DNA from: Trogon surrucura
Taxonomy: Eukaryota > Chordata > Aves > Trogoniformes > Trogonidae
DNA: 64,000 nt
Direction of reading: 5' to 3'
NCBI GenBank assembly: GCA_020746105.1
Contig: CM036618.1
Span: forward strand, 1-64,000
Positions 31,931 through 44,472 of the stretch are shown here, one piece after another; the stretch's first letter is position 1, and the number at the start of each line of letters is the position of its first letter. Below the pieces are notes generated by a model. The model worked only from the letters and a program-made list of their open reading frames with translations. It was not told the DNA's origin and searched no databases. The position numbers and the translations under genes are program-made.

Positions 31931-32283
31931 TTTTCCAGCCCCAGCCCCTCCTAACCAGCCCCAAACCCTCGTTCCCAGACCCAACTCCTCGTTTCCAGCC
32001 TAAAACCCTCTTTTCCAGGCCCAAACGCTCGCTTCCAGGCCCAAACCTGCATTTCCAGCCCCAAAACCTCGTTCCCAGGCCCAAATCCTTGTTTCCAGCC
32101 CCAAACCCTCGTTTCCAGCCACAAACCCTCGTTTCCAGCCCCAGCCCCTTGTTTCCAGCCTCAAACCTTCATTTGCAGCCCCAACCCCTCGTTTCCAGCC
32201 CCAAATTCTCGTTTCCAGCCCCAAACCCTCATTCCCAGCCACAGCCCCTCATTTCCAGCTCCAACCCCATGTTTCCAGGCCAT
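31931..32283 (+). repeat. 20-bp minisatellite (unit 2)
   Basis: Copy of the array at 15918-16270 with the same unit number, so the minisatellite has not changed length since the 16-kb duplication. Confidence 0.85.
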
Positions 32284-33010
32284 CACCTGGGGCAGAAACC
32301 TCAGGATTTGGGGGTGAGAATGTGGAGAAAGTGATCACTAACCTAGGAGCAAGGAACCGCGATGCCTGAGGGGCCGGTTGAGGGGCATCGCTCTCTCCCT
32401 CCGCCCCAGGCAGGGCTACGGCCTCTCTGGGCAAGTGCCGGACCTGTTTTACCAACATCGCTCTCGATACAGGAACTGGTTTTGGTGTTTATGTCTCTCC
32501 TCCCTGCAAGATCGTTGCTGGGACGCTGGCAGTTCGTCTGGCAGTGAGTAGGTGGTGAGCGAAGGGACATTTCACCCTTCAGGGGCCTGAAGCCCAAGAA
32601 TGTCAATTCGGTTTAAAACACGCCTCAAGCCGTTGGGACACCCTCGGTAGATTCATTTAGGAACCTCGGTATTTTAGTCGAGCAACCCTTCCCCAGTAAC
32701 AAGGGTGTGGAATAAAGCTGCTGCTGCTTAAAGCAGTCATGGGAACGAGGTGAAATGAAATGTCTGCATCTTAAGATGAGCTGCGTCTGCATTTCTTTTC
32801 TTAAAAGGACAAAAGTTTTGAGTCTGTTCCCAGGGTTAAAAAGAGCACGGGGATTTCAAGGAGTTTCATGATGGGAGATGAATGATCCCAATGTGAAGGA
32901 GGTGACTGATAATGCTGACAGAGACTGGAAAATACGCAAGACCGAGCCTTCACGTTTACGCACGGAAACAAACTCTGCAGCTCCCAAGGAGTCACGAAGC
33001 AGGTGTGTTT

Positions 33011-33528
33011 ATTGCAGCGCTGGGTGCGAGGGGATTTCGCCTCCAAGCTCGCACACCCATGACCAAAACAAAGAGTTATTTATACTCAAAATTATACATA
33101 TTCACTAACACGGGTTGGGTTAGTGCAATTAGCTCAAGGAATAGGCGTGACTGTTGCAGCTGCTTCTGTGAACTCGTTATCACACATCTCCTCCTCCTGG
33201 TACGTGCATGTTGCCGTCTGGAGATCGTGAATGGGCGTCTTCAGGAGGAAGGCCTGAAGTCTTCCTCATTACGTCCTTTTCACCTTCGACTCACAATGTG
33301 GGGTTGGCAGCCCACCCAAACCGCAGGACCAGCACCAGCCAGAGGGCGGTTCCATGTAGACAGTCTGGTTCCTGTGGTTCAGGCAATTTTGCTCACACTA
33401 CCGGCCAAAACGAGCATTTTAGATTCATCACTTCAGAGGGCATTGTTCAAGATGTTGCCGTTTAATTATCCTACAGTTTTGTTATATTAAATTATCCTAC
33501 AGTTTTCTTATATCATCCCCCCTCCTTC
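33011..33528 (-). mobile_element. Probable solo LTR, reverse orientation (unit 2)
   Basis: Copy of 16998-17515; essentially identical. Confidence 0.45.
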
Positions 33529-33792
33529 TTCACTGACCTTGGGGTCTTCACAGTCTCTCACTCCTCTCTTTCTCTGCCAGATGTTGTGGTGCAGTTCTTT
33601 TTTTCCTGTTTCTTAAATATGTTTTCACAGAGGGCTCCTCTCCTGTCATTGCTGACAGGCTCAGCCTTGGCCAGCGGCGGGTCCCTCTTTGGAGCCGGCT
33701 GGCATTGGCTCTGTCAGACTCAGGGGAAGCTTCTAGCAGCTTCTTGCAGAAGCCACCCCTACAGCCCTCCCTGCCACCAAAATCCATCCAGG

Positions 33793-34973
33793 CAAACCCA
33801 GTACAGAGCAACAGGAAAGGAGACGGCTGGTCGTCGGAACACGCTTCGCAGGGCCAGGAAAGTGAGTGCCAAGGGCTGTGCCACCGCTCTGCAGGACACC
33901 GTCCAGCGCGTGGTGAGGGAGGTTCTGGGACAGGCTTTGGCTCTGTGGGGCTGGCCCCAGACTTCTCCCACCAGACATCCACCCGCCCGTCCCTCCAGAC
34001 TCACGAACACCCAGCAGCAAAGCAGGGAGCAGCCCTGCTCCCACGCTCTCCCAGAGACTCCAGCGCATCCTTTGTCGGGGACCTTCGGCTGCAGGGGCTG
34101 CTGTCCCAACGCAGCTGCCTCCATCCCATGTCTCCTGCCCGCAGGGTGTCCCCTTCCCACCACAGAGCCTGCCCGTATGCATGACAGAGCGGGTCTCCAG
34201 GCTGGGGAGGTCGCAGGCTGCCCGGAGCCGCCACGCAGAGGTGGGGATCCGAAGGCGGGGAGACGCGGCCGAGCGCCTGCCCGGGAGCTGCTGACGGGCA
34301 GCAGGAGGTGCTGGGGGGGCACAGGCAGCCCCGCGGGGCTGAGCCCTGCCCTGGGCTGGCAGGGGAGCCCGGCCACGGGAGCAATTCCAGTCGGGCTGGG
34401 GCAAGGTGGGGCAAGGGCCGCAGTCACGCAGCCCCTCTCCCCGGCTTCTCTTGCAGAGGCAGCGCCGGGCGCTGCAGGGGAGCAACACAAGCGGAGGCAG
34501 CTCGTGGGCCAGCCACTCCCCTGCGGGCAGAAGCAGCCTGGGCATCTTTGGCCGCGGACAGGGATTTGGACACCCAGGCTGTCCTGGAGGAGAGGCGGCT
34601 CCAGCTGCTGGAGGTCGAGTGGCAGCAGTTTGTCCCTGAGGCGCTCAGGGCTGGCCAGGACGGGGGCTGGCCCTGGCCCGGCCACCCCTCCCTGGGGAAA
34701 GCCCTGGGTTGTGGGGGCAGGCGGGAACTTGCTGCTCGCCTGCAGCTCTCCTTGCCCCACAGGCACCAGCGCTCCAGGGCAGCGGCGCTCCCTCTTCAGG
34801 AGGATGCTCAGGGCTCTGCACGACAGCCCGAGGAGCAGCGCCAGCCCGGTCCCCGAGCTGAGCCCTGTCGGAGGGAGCAGCAGCGGGAGAGGCGTGAGCA
34901 GAGGCTGCCTGGAGGGCACCCAGGCGTCCCTTCAGCTGCCCTGAGGACACAGCGCTGCTGCCTGCCAGGCACT
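33793..34973 (+). pseudogene. Degraded PHF7-like 3' remnant (unit 2)
   Basis: Copy of 17780-18960. The type-A-like last exon is at 34763-34944 (RRSLFRRMLRAL to stop). The sequence is essentially unchanged from unit 1. Confidence 0.45.
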
Positions 34974-35342
34974 TGTCCGGGGAAGCTTCCTGACACCAAG
35001 GAAAGATGGCCGCTGGTTTTGTTCCTTGGCCCAGGGGGGCAGTCCCACAGAAGAGGAGGCCTTGTCCTTCTCCTCCTCCTTCCCCCTCCCCTCTGAAGCC
35101 CCTCCAGGATCCCCGGTCCTGCGGCCCGTGGGCTTCCCTCAGCTGCCAGCCCTGCTTTCCAGGTGGACGAACAAGCCCCACCTGAGGCCCTTGCGCCTGC
35201 CCAGAGTGGACAGGGAGGGGTACAGGGGGTGCTGGGTGTGAAAATGGGGGCTTTGAAGCTAAAACAAACTTGCAGGCAAACACCCCCTTCTAGAAGGGTC
35301 CCTTCGGAGAGCCAGCCAAGTTAACGACCATCCCACCAATAT

Positions 35343-35503
35343 GGCTACAAGTCGTCCTCTCTTTATTGCTCCGGACAGCTCAATATATACAGTTCAGCAG
35401 TGTCCCCGCGCTTGCCCCTTAACAGAGTTGGTCAGTTACAGGTGTACACATGCCAGTGTTTTATTGGGCAGTGCCACTGCACTATGCAAGCGGCTCTCGC
35501 CCC
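35343..35503 (-). mobile_element. Possible LTR fragment (unit 2)
   Basis: Copy of 19330-19490. Confidence 0.35.
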
Positions 35504-35752
35504 CCCTTCTCCCCCCGGGGCCAGCACCTCCATCCAAGCATCTCGCAAAGCTCTCACAAAACAGATAAAACCTCCTCCTCCCCATGTTCCAAGGCAGCTT
35601 CAAGGACGGAGCTTTTGTTTAGGCCTAAGCTGGGTTGTCCACATCTTTAAAGTAATACCGCGCCTCTGCTCCACAAGAAATTCCTCTACACCCCCTGGGC
35701 TCCAGAGAGAGATCTGACCCACAGACGAGACCCACTGTCCCCAGACAGTGAG

Positions 35753-36460
35753 CCAGGGGACAGCTGGTGGGTTTAAGGAGGCTCATGGGAAACAGCCAAA
35801 GGGGTTTCTTAATCACTTTCCCCCTTGGTCCCTCTAAAACACCCGACACCCTTTCTGGGGGTCCAGGGGCCCAGATGTCAGCACTTCTAACCGATGCTGC
35901 TGACCAAGAGGGCACAGCTGCCGACGGGAAACAAATTGTGGTACCTGATCTGTTTGGCAATTCTCAGCCCCAAGCAACTGCTGGAGTTAATGTTGGCTGC
36001 CAGGAGACGAGACAGCAGCAGAAACTGGAAGGATCCTGGGACTGGCACTAGGTCTGTTGGACGGGCGGTCCCGGGTGGGCTTGAAAGCAAGAGAGCGGGT
36101 GCTGGGTCTCCCAGCTGCCTCCGAGCATCTGCTCCGGTCTGCACCTCCTCCCAAATTGTTAATGGGAACCCCTACCCTTTCCCTTGGGTGCAGGGGAAGG
36201 AGGTAGCTGAGTTAAGGGAGAAAGAGATCATTGCTCCCCCACTCTCGCCCTTGAACGCTCCTGTCTGGCCTGTGCAGGAGCCCAACATGGCATCTGAATG
36301 CAAATCCAGGTCCCGTAACAGCCGCCATGTTTAAAGATTCGTCTTTCCTTGTTCCCTTGCAGGAAAGCGACCAGGATCGTTTTTCTTTACAGGGGAGAGG
36401 GTGCAGTTTACTTTTACCTGGTGAACTGGTTATACAGGACTTTATAGGAAGACCTTAGAA
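35753..36460 (+). pseudogene. Duplicate of the type B tail, frameshifted (unit 2)
   Basis: Copy of 19740-20447 with the same disrupted frames (stops at 36051 and 36334). Confidence 0.6.
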
Positions 36461-36563
36461 TCATTTAGGATGGGAAAATTGCTTAAAATCATTGAGGCTG
36501 CCTGTTAACCCAACCCTGCCAGGTCTGCACCCACCCTTGCCCTGAAGTGCTGCTGGGCCTGCC
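36461..36563 (-). mobile_element. Decayed CR1 3' end upstream of B2
   Basis: Copy of 20448-20550. Confidence 0.55.
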
Positions 36564-36662
36564 CATCTGGGGGTCCCGCTGCTTCTGGCCACGTCTGTGG
36601 CTGTCTCAGGGGGGAGGCAGGTGGCTGAGGGTGTCCCTGCCTGTAGTTGGGGCGCACACAGG

Positions 36663-36793
36663 CCAGCGCTGCTGATGTCACAGAGGCTGGCGCTGCTGAT
36701 GTCACAGTGGCAGGTAGTGTGACTCGCGGGGCCAAGCCCATATAAAGGAGCCCGGGGCTCCCACCTGGCTCAGTGCGACGTGGTAAGGTGAGG
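36663..36793 (+). promoter_or_regulatory. Core promoter of B2: two CRE-like sites plus TATA
   Basis: TGATGTCA at 36673-36680 and 36697-36704; TATAAA at 36741-36746; first-exon donor near 36784. Identical to B1. Confidence 0.65.
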
Positions 36794-36958
36794 AGAGCGC
36801 AGGGGAGGGACAGGGCTGCCGATGGAGGGGGGACCCCACACCTTGGGGCTCTGGGCCTGCGCTGGAACTCACCCGTGTCCCGCTTCTCCCTCAGAGTCTT
36901 GCAGAGTTGTCTTTGCGAGACACACGTTGCGCTGCTGGGAGGATTTCCCACACTGGTG

Positions 36959-39900
36959 ATGTCTGTGGAGCCAGACCGCGAGGAGCAAGCTGCTAGCCTG
37001 ATGGAGCCAGGTGAGAGCAGAGTGTCCCTCCCGCGGCCGGGCGGAGGGGCTGGCTGTCGGGGCGCTCAGCGTGGGGCCCGGAGCGGTGCCAGGGGGAGGC
37101 AGGAGGTCCCCAAGTGCTCCTCTCCTCAGCCAGCGGGGCCCAGGCTGGGCAGGGGGACCTGTGGGGACAGCCGTGCCGGCCAGGGCCCCTTCCTCCCCCT
37201 CCAGCCCTGCCCATCAGCCAGCCAGGCAGGAACAGAACGGCCCTCGGGGGCAATCCCTCGGGGACGCTTTCCCCGGCCCCGTGGAGCTGCTCACGCCCGG
37301 TGCCGTTTGCTCTCCCCCTCCAGCATGCATGCTGTGCCGCCGGGCAGATGCCGACCCAGAGATCTGCGGGCACAAACTGCAGAGTGAAGGGCTCTGCGTC
37401 CATGTGTTTTGCCTGGTGAGTATCTCCGGGCCTTCCTCCTGCTCTCCTCAGGCAGGCTCTGGCCGGCTTTCCTCATAGGAGCCTCACGTTTTCTCTCCTG
37501 AAGCTTTTTGCCAGTGACATTTCTCAGTACCGGCTAGAGCAGGAGGAATCCATCGGATTTTACTGCTATGCTGTTCAACTTGCCATCGATCAGGCAGCAC
37601 AGAAGGTGAGGGCTCGACAAGATCAGGGAGCTTTGTGCCAGCAGAGATTTGTGGGAGCTTAGCCCAGACCCCAGGAAAGAACCCCCAGCCCCTCCAGACG
37701 GCTCTGGGGCACAAGTCTTGCTCCCAGCAGCAGCTCCCCAGGAGCCTCGTCGGCCAGGAGGACCTGCAGGCTCTGACCCCGCAGCGGCCCCATCCTGCGC
37801 CCTGGCTGGGGGGCTCGAGGCTGCTGCTGATGGGGGCTGCGCTGTCCCTTCCAGGTCTGCGTCGTCTGCCACGAGAGTGGGGCCACCGTCACCTGTTGCC
37901 TGACTCATTGCAACCAGAGCTTCCATCTCCCCTGTGCCGCGAGGGGAGGATGCGTCACTCAGTTCTTTGGGCGCAACATGTAAGGCAGTGGCTCTCCCCG
38001 GGGGGAGGTCCCTCATCTCCAGCCCCTTCCTGCTGGCATCAGCCTGACAAGAAAGGAGCCCGCAGGGACGCTTCCCAGCGGGCGGGCACAGGCAGAGCCA
38101 GAGCCGGGCCAGCTCTGGGGCTCCTTCCCCCTCCTCTGCCCTCCTCGCCACCACCAGGGCAGGACCCAGTGATTCTCACCTGCCCCATCCCTGTCCTCTT
38201 CTCCCCAGGACCTTCTGCTCACATCACAGCCCCAAGCAGGCAGTGGAGGCAGCTCGGGACGAGGAGACCAGCTGCCTCATCTGCCCGGACCCTTTGGATG
38301 ACGGGCTGTGCTTCGGCACCATGGTGTGCCCGGCGTGCAAGCACGCCTGGTTCCACCGTCGCTGCATCCAGGTGGGAGCCGTTCCCTCACCCCCGGGGCA
38401 CAGCCGGCTCTCAGCACCACCACGGTCTCACTCACACTCCTTCTGCTTCTCCTGCAGGGACTGGCTTTGAGCACTGGCCTTGTTTGCTTCCAGTGTCCGC
38501 TGTGCAGGGACAGGGATCTCTTTGTCCCTGAAATGCTCCTCATGGGGATCCGAATCCCCACCAGGTTGGTGTCCTTCTGCCTGGCTCATAAGAGAGGAGG
38601 GGGCAAGTGCTGCACTGTGCCAGGGACTGCCCCTGCCGTCCGGGCCCGTGGCTGTCCTGTGAACTGGGTCTTCAGTTTCCTGGAGGAGTTGGAAACAGGG
38701 TAGAGGGGGAAGAGCAGGGACGCCGCCTTCTGCTGTATGCCACGGAAGCAGGGGCTCATCAAATTTCCTTTCCTCATGTACAGGCTGCCAACATGGGAGA
38801 GCGCACAGGCATACACAGAACTACTGGAGAGGCACAGGCGCTGCGATGCCGCTGTGTGCCTGTGCCCAGGAGGCAGGGAGCAGGTGGGGAGAGAGGGGTA
38901 AGTGTCCAAAGCTGCACCTCTGGGCTCTGCATGGGGAGCTCTGTCTTGACAGGGGCTCGAAGCACAAGGACTAAGGACAAGAGCTCTGCCAGACAATCCC
39001 ACGCTGCGGTCACTTTGTCCTCAGAGCCATTTCCCTGTTTGCTTCCCCAGGCCCTGGCGACTGCTGCGGTGTTCGTCCTGCGCCGCTGAGGGCACCCACA
39101 GAGGCTGCTCCAACTTGGACAGCAGCACGACCCTCTGGGAGTGCGACAGCTGTGCTGGCCTGGGCACCGGTAAGAGGCAAAGCACCGGAGGGTGCCCCTG
39201 GGCCGGGTCCTAGGTCCTGGCAGTGGGTTCCCAGGGTGGGCTTGGCAGAGGCTCTCTGCTCCAGGAGGGCTGGAGGCACCATCCTGGGCCTGGGAGGCCC
39301 TGCCCTTGACTTTCCTGCTTCTCCCGACAGGCTCCAGTGCCAGCTTGAAGGTCGCCGGCCCCAGCGCCACTAGCCAGCCGAGATTGGTGCCTTCCCGTGG
39401 CTCTCCAGCACTGGAGAGGAGCAGCCCCAGCCCCAGCAGCCAGCTGCCGTCGGGCTCCTCCTGCGACTCCCCAGTGCCCAAGAGAAGACAATGCTCCAGC
39501 CCCGCTGGGTCCAGCCGGGAGCAGCTGGTGGGTTCATTGAAGGAGGCTTACGGCAAACAGCCAAGGGGGCTTCTTAATCACTTTCCCCTTGGTTCCTCTA
39601 AAACACCCGACACCCCTTCTGGGGGTCCAGGGGCCCAGATGTCGGCACTTCCAACCGATGCCGCTGACCCCAAGGGCGCAGCTGCCGATGGGAAACAAAC
39701 TGGGGTAACTGGTGTGTTTAGAGATTCTCAGCCCCGGGCAACCGCTGGAGTCAGTGTTGGCTGCCGGGAGACGAAAACTGGAAGGAGCCTGGGACTGGCC
39801 CCAGGTCTGTGGGACCTGGGTGGGCTCGAAAGCGAGAGAGTGGGTGCTGGGTGTCACGGCTGCCTCCGAGCACCTGCCCCAGCCTGCGCCCCCTCCGAGA

Positions 39901-40079
39901 CTGGGAATGGGAACCCCTGCCCCTGCCCTTGGGCACAGGGGAAGGAGGCAGCTGAGCTGAGGGAGAAAGAGATCGTTGCTCCCCCACCCTCCCCCTTGAA
40001 CTCTCCTGTCTGGCCTGTGCAGGAGCCCAACGGGGCATCTGAACGCCAACCCGGGTCCCTTAACAGTCGCCAGGTTTAA
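36959..40079 (+). CDS. PHF7-like: PHF7-like zinc-finger protein, type B, copy B2
   Basis: Exons are those of B1 shifted by 16,013 bp: 36959-37010, 37324-37415, 37504-37605, 37855-37979, 38209-38371, 38458-38564, 38784-38897, 39051-39169 and 39331-40079, giving 540 residues. The zinc-finger core appears unchanged from B1. The tail differs at many positions clustered after 39480: for example RRQCSS for RRRCSS, EAYGKQ for EAHSKQ, and GAAADG for GTAADG. Length and frame are preserved despite these changes. No polyadenylation signal was found between its stop and the A3 promoter. PHF7 function is inferred as for B1. Confidence 0.85.
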
Positions 40080-40201
40080 AGATTCGTCTTTCCTGGTTCC
40101 CTTGCAGGAAAGCGACTGGGATCGTTTGCTGCACAGGGCAGGGGGTGCAGTTTACTTTGACCTGGCGAACTGGTTGTACAGGACTTCATGGGAAGTCCTG
40201 G

Positions 40202-40306
40202 GAATCATTTAGGATGGGAAAGTTGTTTAAAATCACTGAGGCCACCTGTTAACCCAACCCTGCCAGGTCCACGCCCACCCGTGTCCTGAAGCGCTTCCGG
40301 GCCTGC
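40202..40306 (-). mobile_element. Decayed CR1 3' end upstream of A3
   Basis: Same reverse-oriented CR1 terminus as upstream of A2. Confidence 0.55.
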
Positions 40307-40407
40307 CCAGCTGGGGATCCCGCTGCTTCTGGCCACCCCCGGGGCTGTCTCAGGGGGGTGGCAGGTGGCCGAGGGCGTCCCTGCCAGTAGTTGGGGCACA
40401 CACAGGC

Positions 40408-40573
40408 CGGTGCTGCTGATGTCACAGAGGCTGGTGCTGCTGATGTCCCAGTTGCTGGCCCTGCTGATGTCACCGAGGCCAGCGCTGCTGATGTCACAGT
40501 GATGGGCAGCGTGACCTGCAGGGCCAAGCCCAGATAAAGGAGTGCAGGGCTCCCACCTGGCTCCGTGCGACGT
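40408..40573 (+). promoter_or_regulatory. Core promoter of A3: four CRE-like units
   Basis: CRE-like sites start at 40417, 40441, 40465 and 40489, 24 bp apart; the second again ends in CC. The TATA position reads AGATAAAG (40532-40539), as in A2. Confidence 0.65.
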
Positions 40574-40744
40574 GAGGAGAGCACAGGGCAGGGACAGGGC
40601 TGCCGAGGGAGGGGGCGCCCCACACCTCGGGGCTCTGGGCCTGCACTGGAACTCACCCGTGTCCCGCTTCTCCCCCAGAGTCTTGCAGAGGCGTCTTTGC
40701 GAGACACACGTTGCGCTGCTGGGAGGATTTCCCGGGCTCTGGAG

Positions 40745-43700
40745 ATGTTTGTGGTTCCAGCCTACGAGGAACAAGCCGCCAGCTCGACGGAGCAGGGTGA
40801 GGGCAGAGTGTCCCTCCTGTAGCTGGGCGGAGGGGCTGGCTGTCGGGGCGCTCAACGCAGGGCCCAGAGCGGTGCCGGGGGGAGGCAGGAGGTCCCCAAG
40901 CGCTCCTCTCCTCAGCCAGCAGGGCCCAGGCTGGGCAGGGGGACCTGCAGGGACACCCGTGCCTACCAGGGCCCCGTCCAGCCCTGTCCATCAGCCAGCC
41001 GGGCAGGGACAGAGCGGCCCTCGGGGGCAATCCCTCGGGGACGCTTCCCCGGGCCCCGCAGAGATGCTCACGCCCAGTGCCGTTTGCTCTCCCCCTCCAG
41101 CATGCATGCTGTGCCGCCGGGCAGATGCCGACCCGGAGGTCTGCGGGCACAAACTGCAGCACGAAGATCTCTGTGTCCATAAGTTCTGCCTGGTGAGTAT
41201 CTCTGGGCCTTCCTCCCGCTCTCCTCAGGCAGGCTCTGCCTGACTCTCCTCACTCGAGCCTCGTATTTTCTCTCCTGAAGCTTTTTGCCAGCGACCTTTC
41301 TCAGCACCGGGTCAAGGATGAAGAATCCTTCACATTTCGCCACAATGACGTTCGACGGGCCATCGATCAGGCAGCACAGAAGGTGAGGGCCCGGCAAGGT
41401 CAGGAGGTTTGTGCCGGCAGAGGTTTGCGGGAGCTCAGCCCAGAGCCCGGGAAAGAGCCCCCAGCCCCTCCAGACGGCTCTGGGGCACAAGTCTTGCTCC
41501 CAGTAGCAGCTCCTCAGGAGCCTCGGCGGCCAGGCGGGTCTCTGGGCTGCGACCCCGCAGCGGCCCCATCCTGCGCCCTGGCTGGGGGGCTCGAGGCTGC
41601 TGCTGATGGGGGCTGCGCTGTCCCTTCCAGGTCTGCGTCGTCTGCCACGAGAGTGGGGCTGCCGTCACCTGTGGTGTGACCTGCTGCCGCTGCAGCTTCC
41701 ATCTCCCCTGTGCCGCCAGGGGAGGATGCGTCACCCAGTTCTTCGGGGACTACAAGTAAGGCAGTGGCTCTGCTGGGGGGAGGCCCCTCACCTCCAGCCC
41801 CTTCCTGCCGGCATCAGCCTGACAAGAAAGGAGCCCACAGGGATGTTTCCCAGCGGCCGGGCACAGGCAGAGCCAGAGCCGGGCCAGCTCTGGGGCTCCT
41901 TCCCCCTCCTCTGCCCTCCTCGCCACCACCAGGGCAGGACCCAGTGGTTCTCACCTGCCCCATCCCTGTCCTCTTCTCCCCAGGGCCTTCTGCACACATC
42001 ACACCCTCAAGCAGGCAACGGAGGCAGCTCGGGACGAAGAGACCAGCTGCCTCATCTGCCCGGAGCCCTTGGATGACGGGCTGTGCTTCGGCACCATGGT
42101 GTGCCCAGCGTGCAAGCACGCCTGGTTCCACCGTCGCTGCATCCAGGTGGGAGCCGTTCCCTCACCCCCGGGGCACAGCCGGCTCTCAGCAGCACCACGG
42201 CCTCACTCACGCTCCTTCTGCTTCTCCCGCAGGGACTGGCTTTGAGTGCTGGCCTTGTGTGCTTCAAGTGCCCGCTCTGCAGGGACAGGGATCGCTTTCT
42301 CCCCAATATGCTCATCATGGGGATCCGAATCCCTGCCAGGTTGGTGTCCTTCTGCCCGGCAAGTGCTGCGCCGTGCCAGGGACTGCCCCTGCCATCCTGT
42401 GAGCCGGGGCTTCAGTTTCCTGGAGGAGTTGCAAACAGGGTAGAGGGGGAAGAGCAGAGACACCTCCTTCTGCCGAGTGCTGGTGAAGCAGGGGCTCATC
42501 AGATTTCCCTTCCTCATGTACAGGCTGCCAACATGGGAGAGCACCCAGGCACAGACAGAACTGATGGAGAGGCACAGGCGCTGCGATGTTGCTGTGTGCC
42601 TGTGCCCAGGAGGCAGGGAGCAGGTGGAGAGAGAGGGGTAAGTGTCCAAAGCTGCACCTCTGGGCTCTGCATGGGGAGCTCTGTCTCACCAGGGGCTCCA
42701 AGCACAAGGACTAAGGACAAGAGCTCTGCCAGACAACCCCGCACTGCGGTCACTTTGTCCTCAGAGCCATTTACCGTTTGCTTCCCCAGGCCCTGGCAAC
42801 TGCTGCGGTGCTTCTCCTGCGCTGCTGAGGGCACCCACAGAGGCTGCTCCAGCTTGGGCGACAGCACGAGCCTCTGGGAGTGCGACGGCTGTGCTGGCCT
42901 GGGCATCGGTAAGAGGCAAAGCACTGGAGGGTGCCCCTGGGCCGGGTCCTAGGTCCTGGCAGTGGGTTCCCAGGGTGGGCTTGGCAGAGGCTCTCTGCTC
43001 CAGGAGGGCTGGAGGCACCATCCTGGGCCTGGGAGGCCCTGCCCTTGACCTTCCTGCTTCTCCTTACAGGCTCCAGTGCCAGCTTGAAGGTCGCCAGCCT
43101 CAGTGCCACTAGCCAGCTGGCACTGGGGCCTTCCCCTGGCTCCCCAGGACCGGAGAGGAGCAGCCCCAGCCCCAGCTGCCGGGTAGCTTCGGAGCAGGCT
43201 CTGGAATCGCCAGCTCTAGAGAACAGCTGCCCCAGCACTGACCATCAGGTGGCCTCAGGATCTTCCCATGACTCCCCAGCACCGGAGAGGAGCAGCCCCA
43301 GCAGCCAAGTGCCCGATGCCAGAGCTGGGAGCAGCTCCAGCCAGGAGGTGCTGGGGCTGTCCCAAAGCTCCCCCGCTCCTGACAGCAGCGGCTGCCTGGA
43401 CAGTCCCTGCGTCGAGCCCTCGGTCCCCCAGCTCTTTCCGGAGGCCCGGAAGCCGAAGGCACCGGCTTCTCCTGGCAGTGGCGAGCAGCCCACAGAGGCA
43501 GAGGCAGAGAGCCAGGCCCCCGCCCCAGCCAGCCCCATGGCACTGCTGGCCTCAGAGCAGCACGTGGGGAGGAACGTTGTGGCCGAGGCTTTGGTTGTGA
43601 CCCAGGGACCTGGGCAGCAGCCGGTGGAAGAGCAGGAGGAGGCGCAGAGCACGGATGCGGCAGCATCCACAGCAGCTCGGGACGCTGAGCCTGCCTTGGA

Positions 43701-44251
43701 TGGGGAGCCTCAGGGGGAGGCCAGCACCAGCCCTCTCAGCCCAGCAGCAGGCGAGGATGGGGACAGCACGGCTCCTCCCAAGCCACGAGACCATCACGGA
43801 GAGGCCGGCACAGCCCTTGTCTACCCAGCAGCTTCGCAGGACGAAGGGGCTTCTCCGCTGCCTCAGCAGCCTCCTGCAGACGCTGGCGCAGCCCACCTTG
43901 CCGCTGCAGAGGGGGACACGTTTTCTCGTCCCGAGCAAGTGGCCTCTGAGCACAGAGGTGACGCAGAGCCCTCCTCTGGCTGCAGGGCCATGCCCGAGGA
44001 TGACCAAGGTACGTCCCCGAGTTCACACAGGGGGGACGGCCGTGCCCCGGGGGAAGCCCTGGCTGGGGGGGACAGGCAGGAGCTTGCCCATTGCCGGCCC
44101 AGCCCCTCACCTGTACTTTCCTTCCCCCGCAGGCATCGCCGCTCTCCTGCACACCCCAGCTCGACACCGGCGCTCCCTGTTCAGGAGGGCGCTGCGGGCT
44201 CTGCGCCGGGCTTTCCGCTGTGCCTGCATCGCAGGGCAGCGAGAGGAGTAA
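40745..44251 (+). CDS. PHF7-like: PHF7-like zinc-finger protein, type A, copy A3
   Basis: Exons: 40745-40796, 41101-41192, 41281-41382, 41631-41755, 41984-42146, 42233-42339, 42524-42637, 42790-42908, 43070-44008 and 44133-44251, giving 643 residues with intact splice sites. Exon 8 encodes WESTQAQTELMERHRRC and EQVERE as in A1, whereas A2 has WESAQAQTELMERHSRC and KQAEEE. Intron 8 has the 17 bp that A2 lacks. The tail exon differs from A1 by a single noticed change (Val for Ala in SCRxASEQ). This is the last gene of the array; AATAAA is at 44438. Domain content and inferred role are as for A2. Confidence 0.85.
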
Positions 44252-44437
44252 CGTCCTGCTGCCAGTGCCACGCGAGTGCCCCGAGATGGCAGCTGGCCCT
44301 GAGCCCGCGCAGCGTCCCGAAGAAGCGGCACGGGAAGGCGCGCGAGAGACGGGGCAGGGACGGCGCCCCAGGCATTCAGCTGCCCTGAGGACGACGTGTT
44401 ACCAGCCTCTGCAGGGCCACTGATGCTTCCTGAGGCC

Positions 44438-44443
44438 AATAAA
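44438..44443 (+). terminator. Polyadenylation signal of A3
   Basis: AATAAA 187 bp after the A3 stop codon. Confidence 0.7.
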
Positions 44444-44472
44444 TGCTGACAATATTCCCCCAGACCTCAACC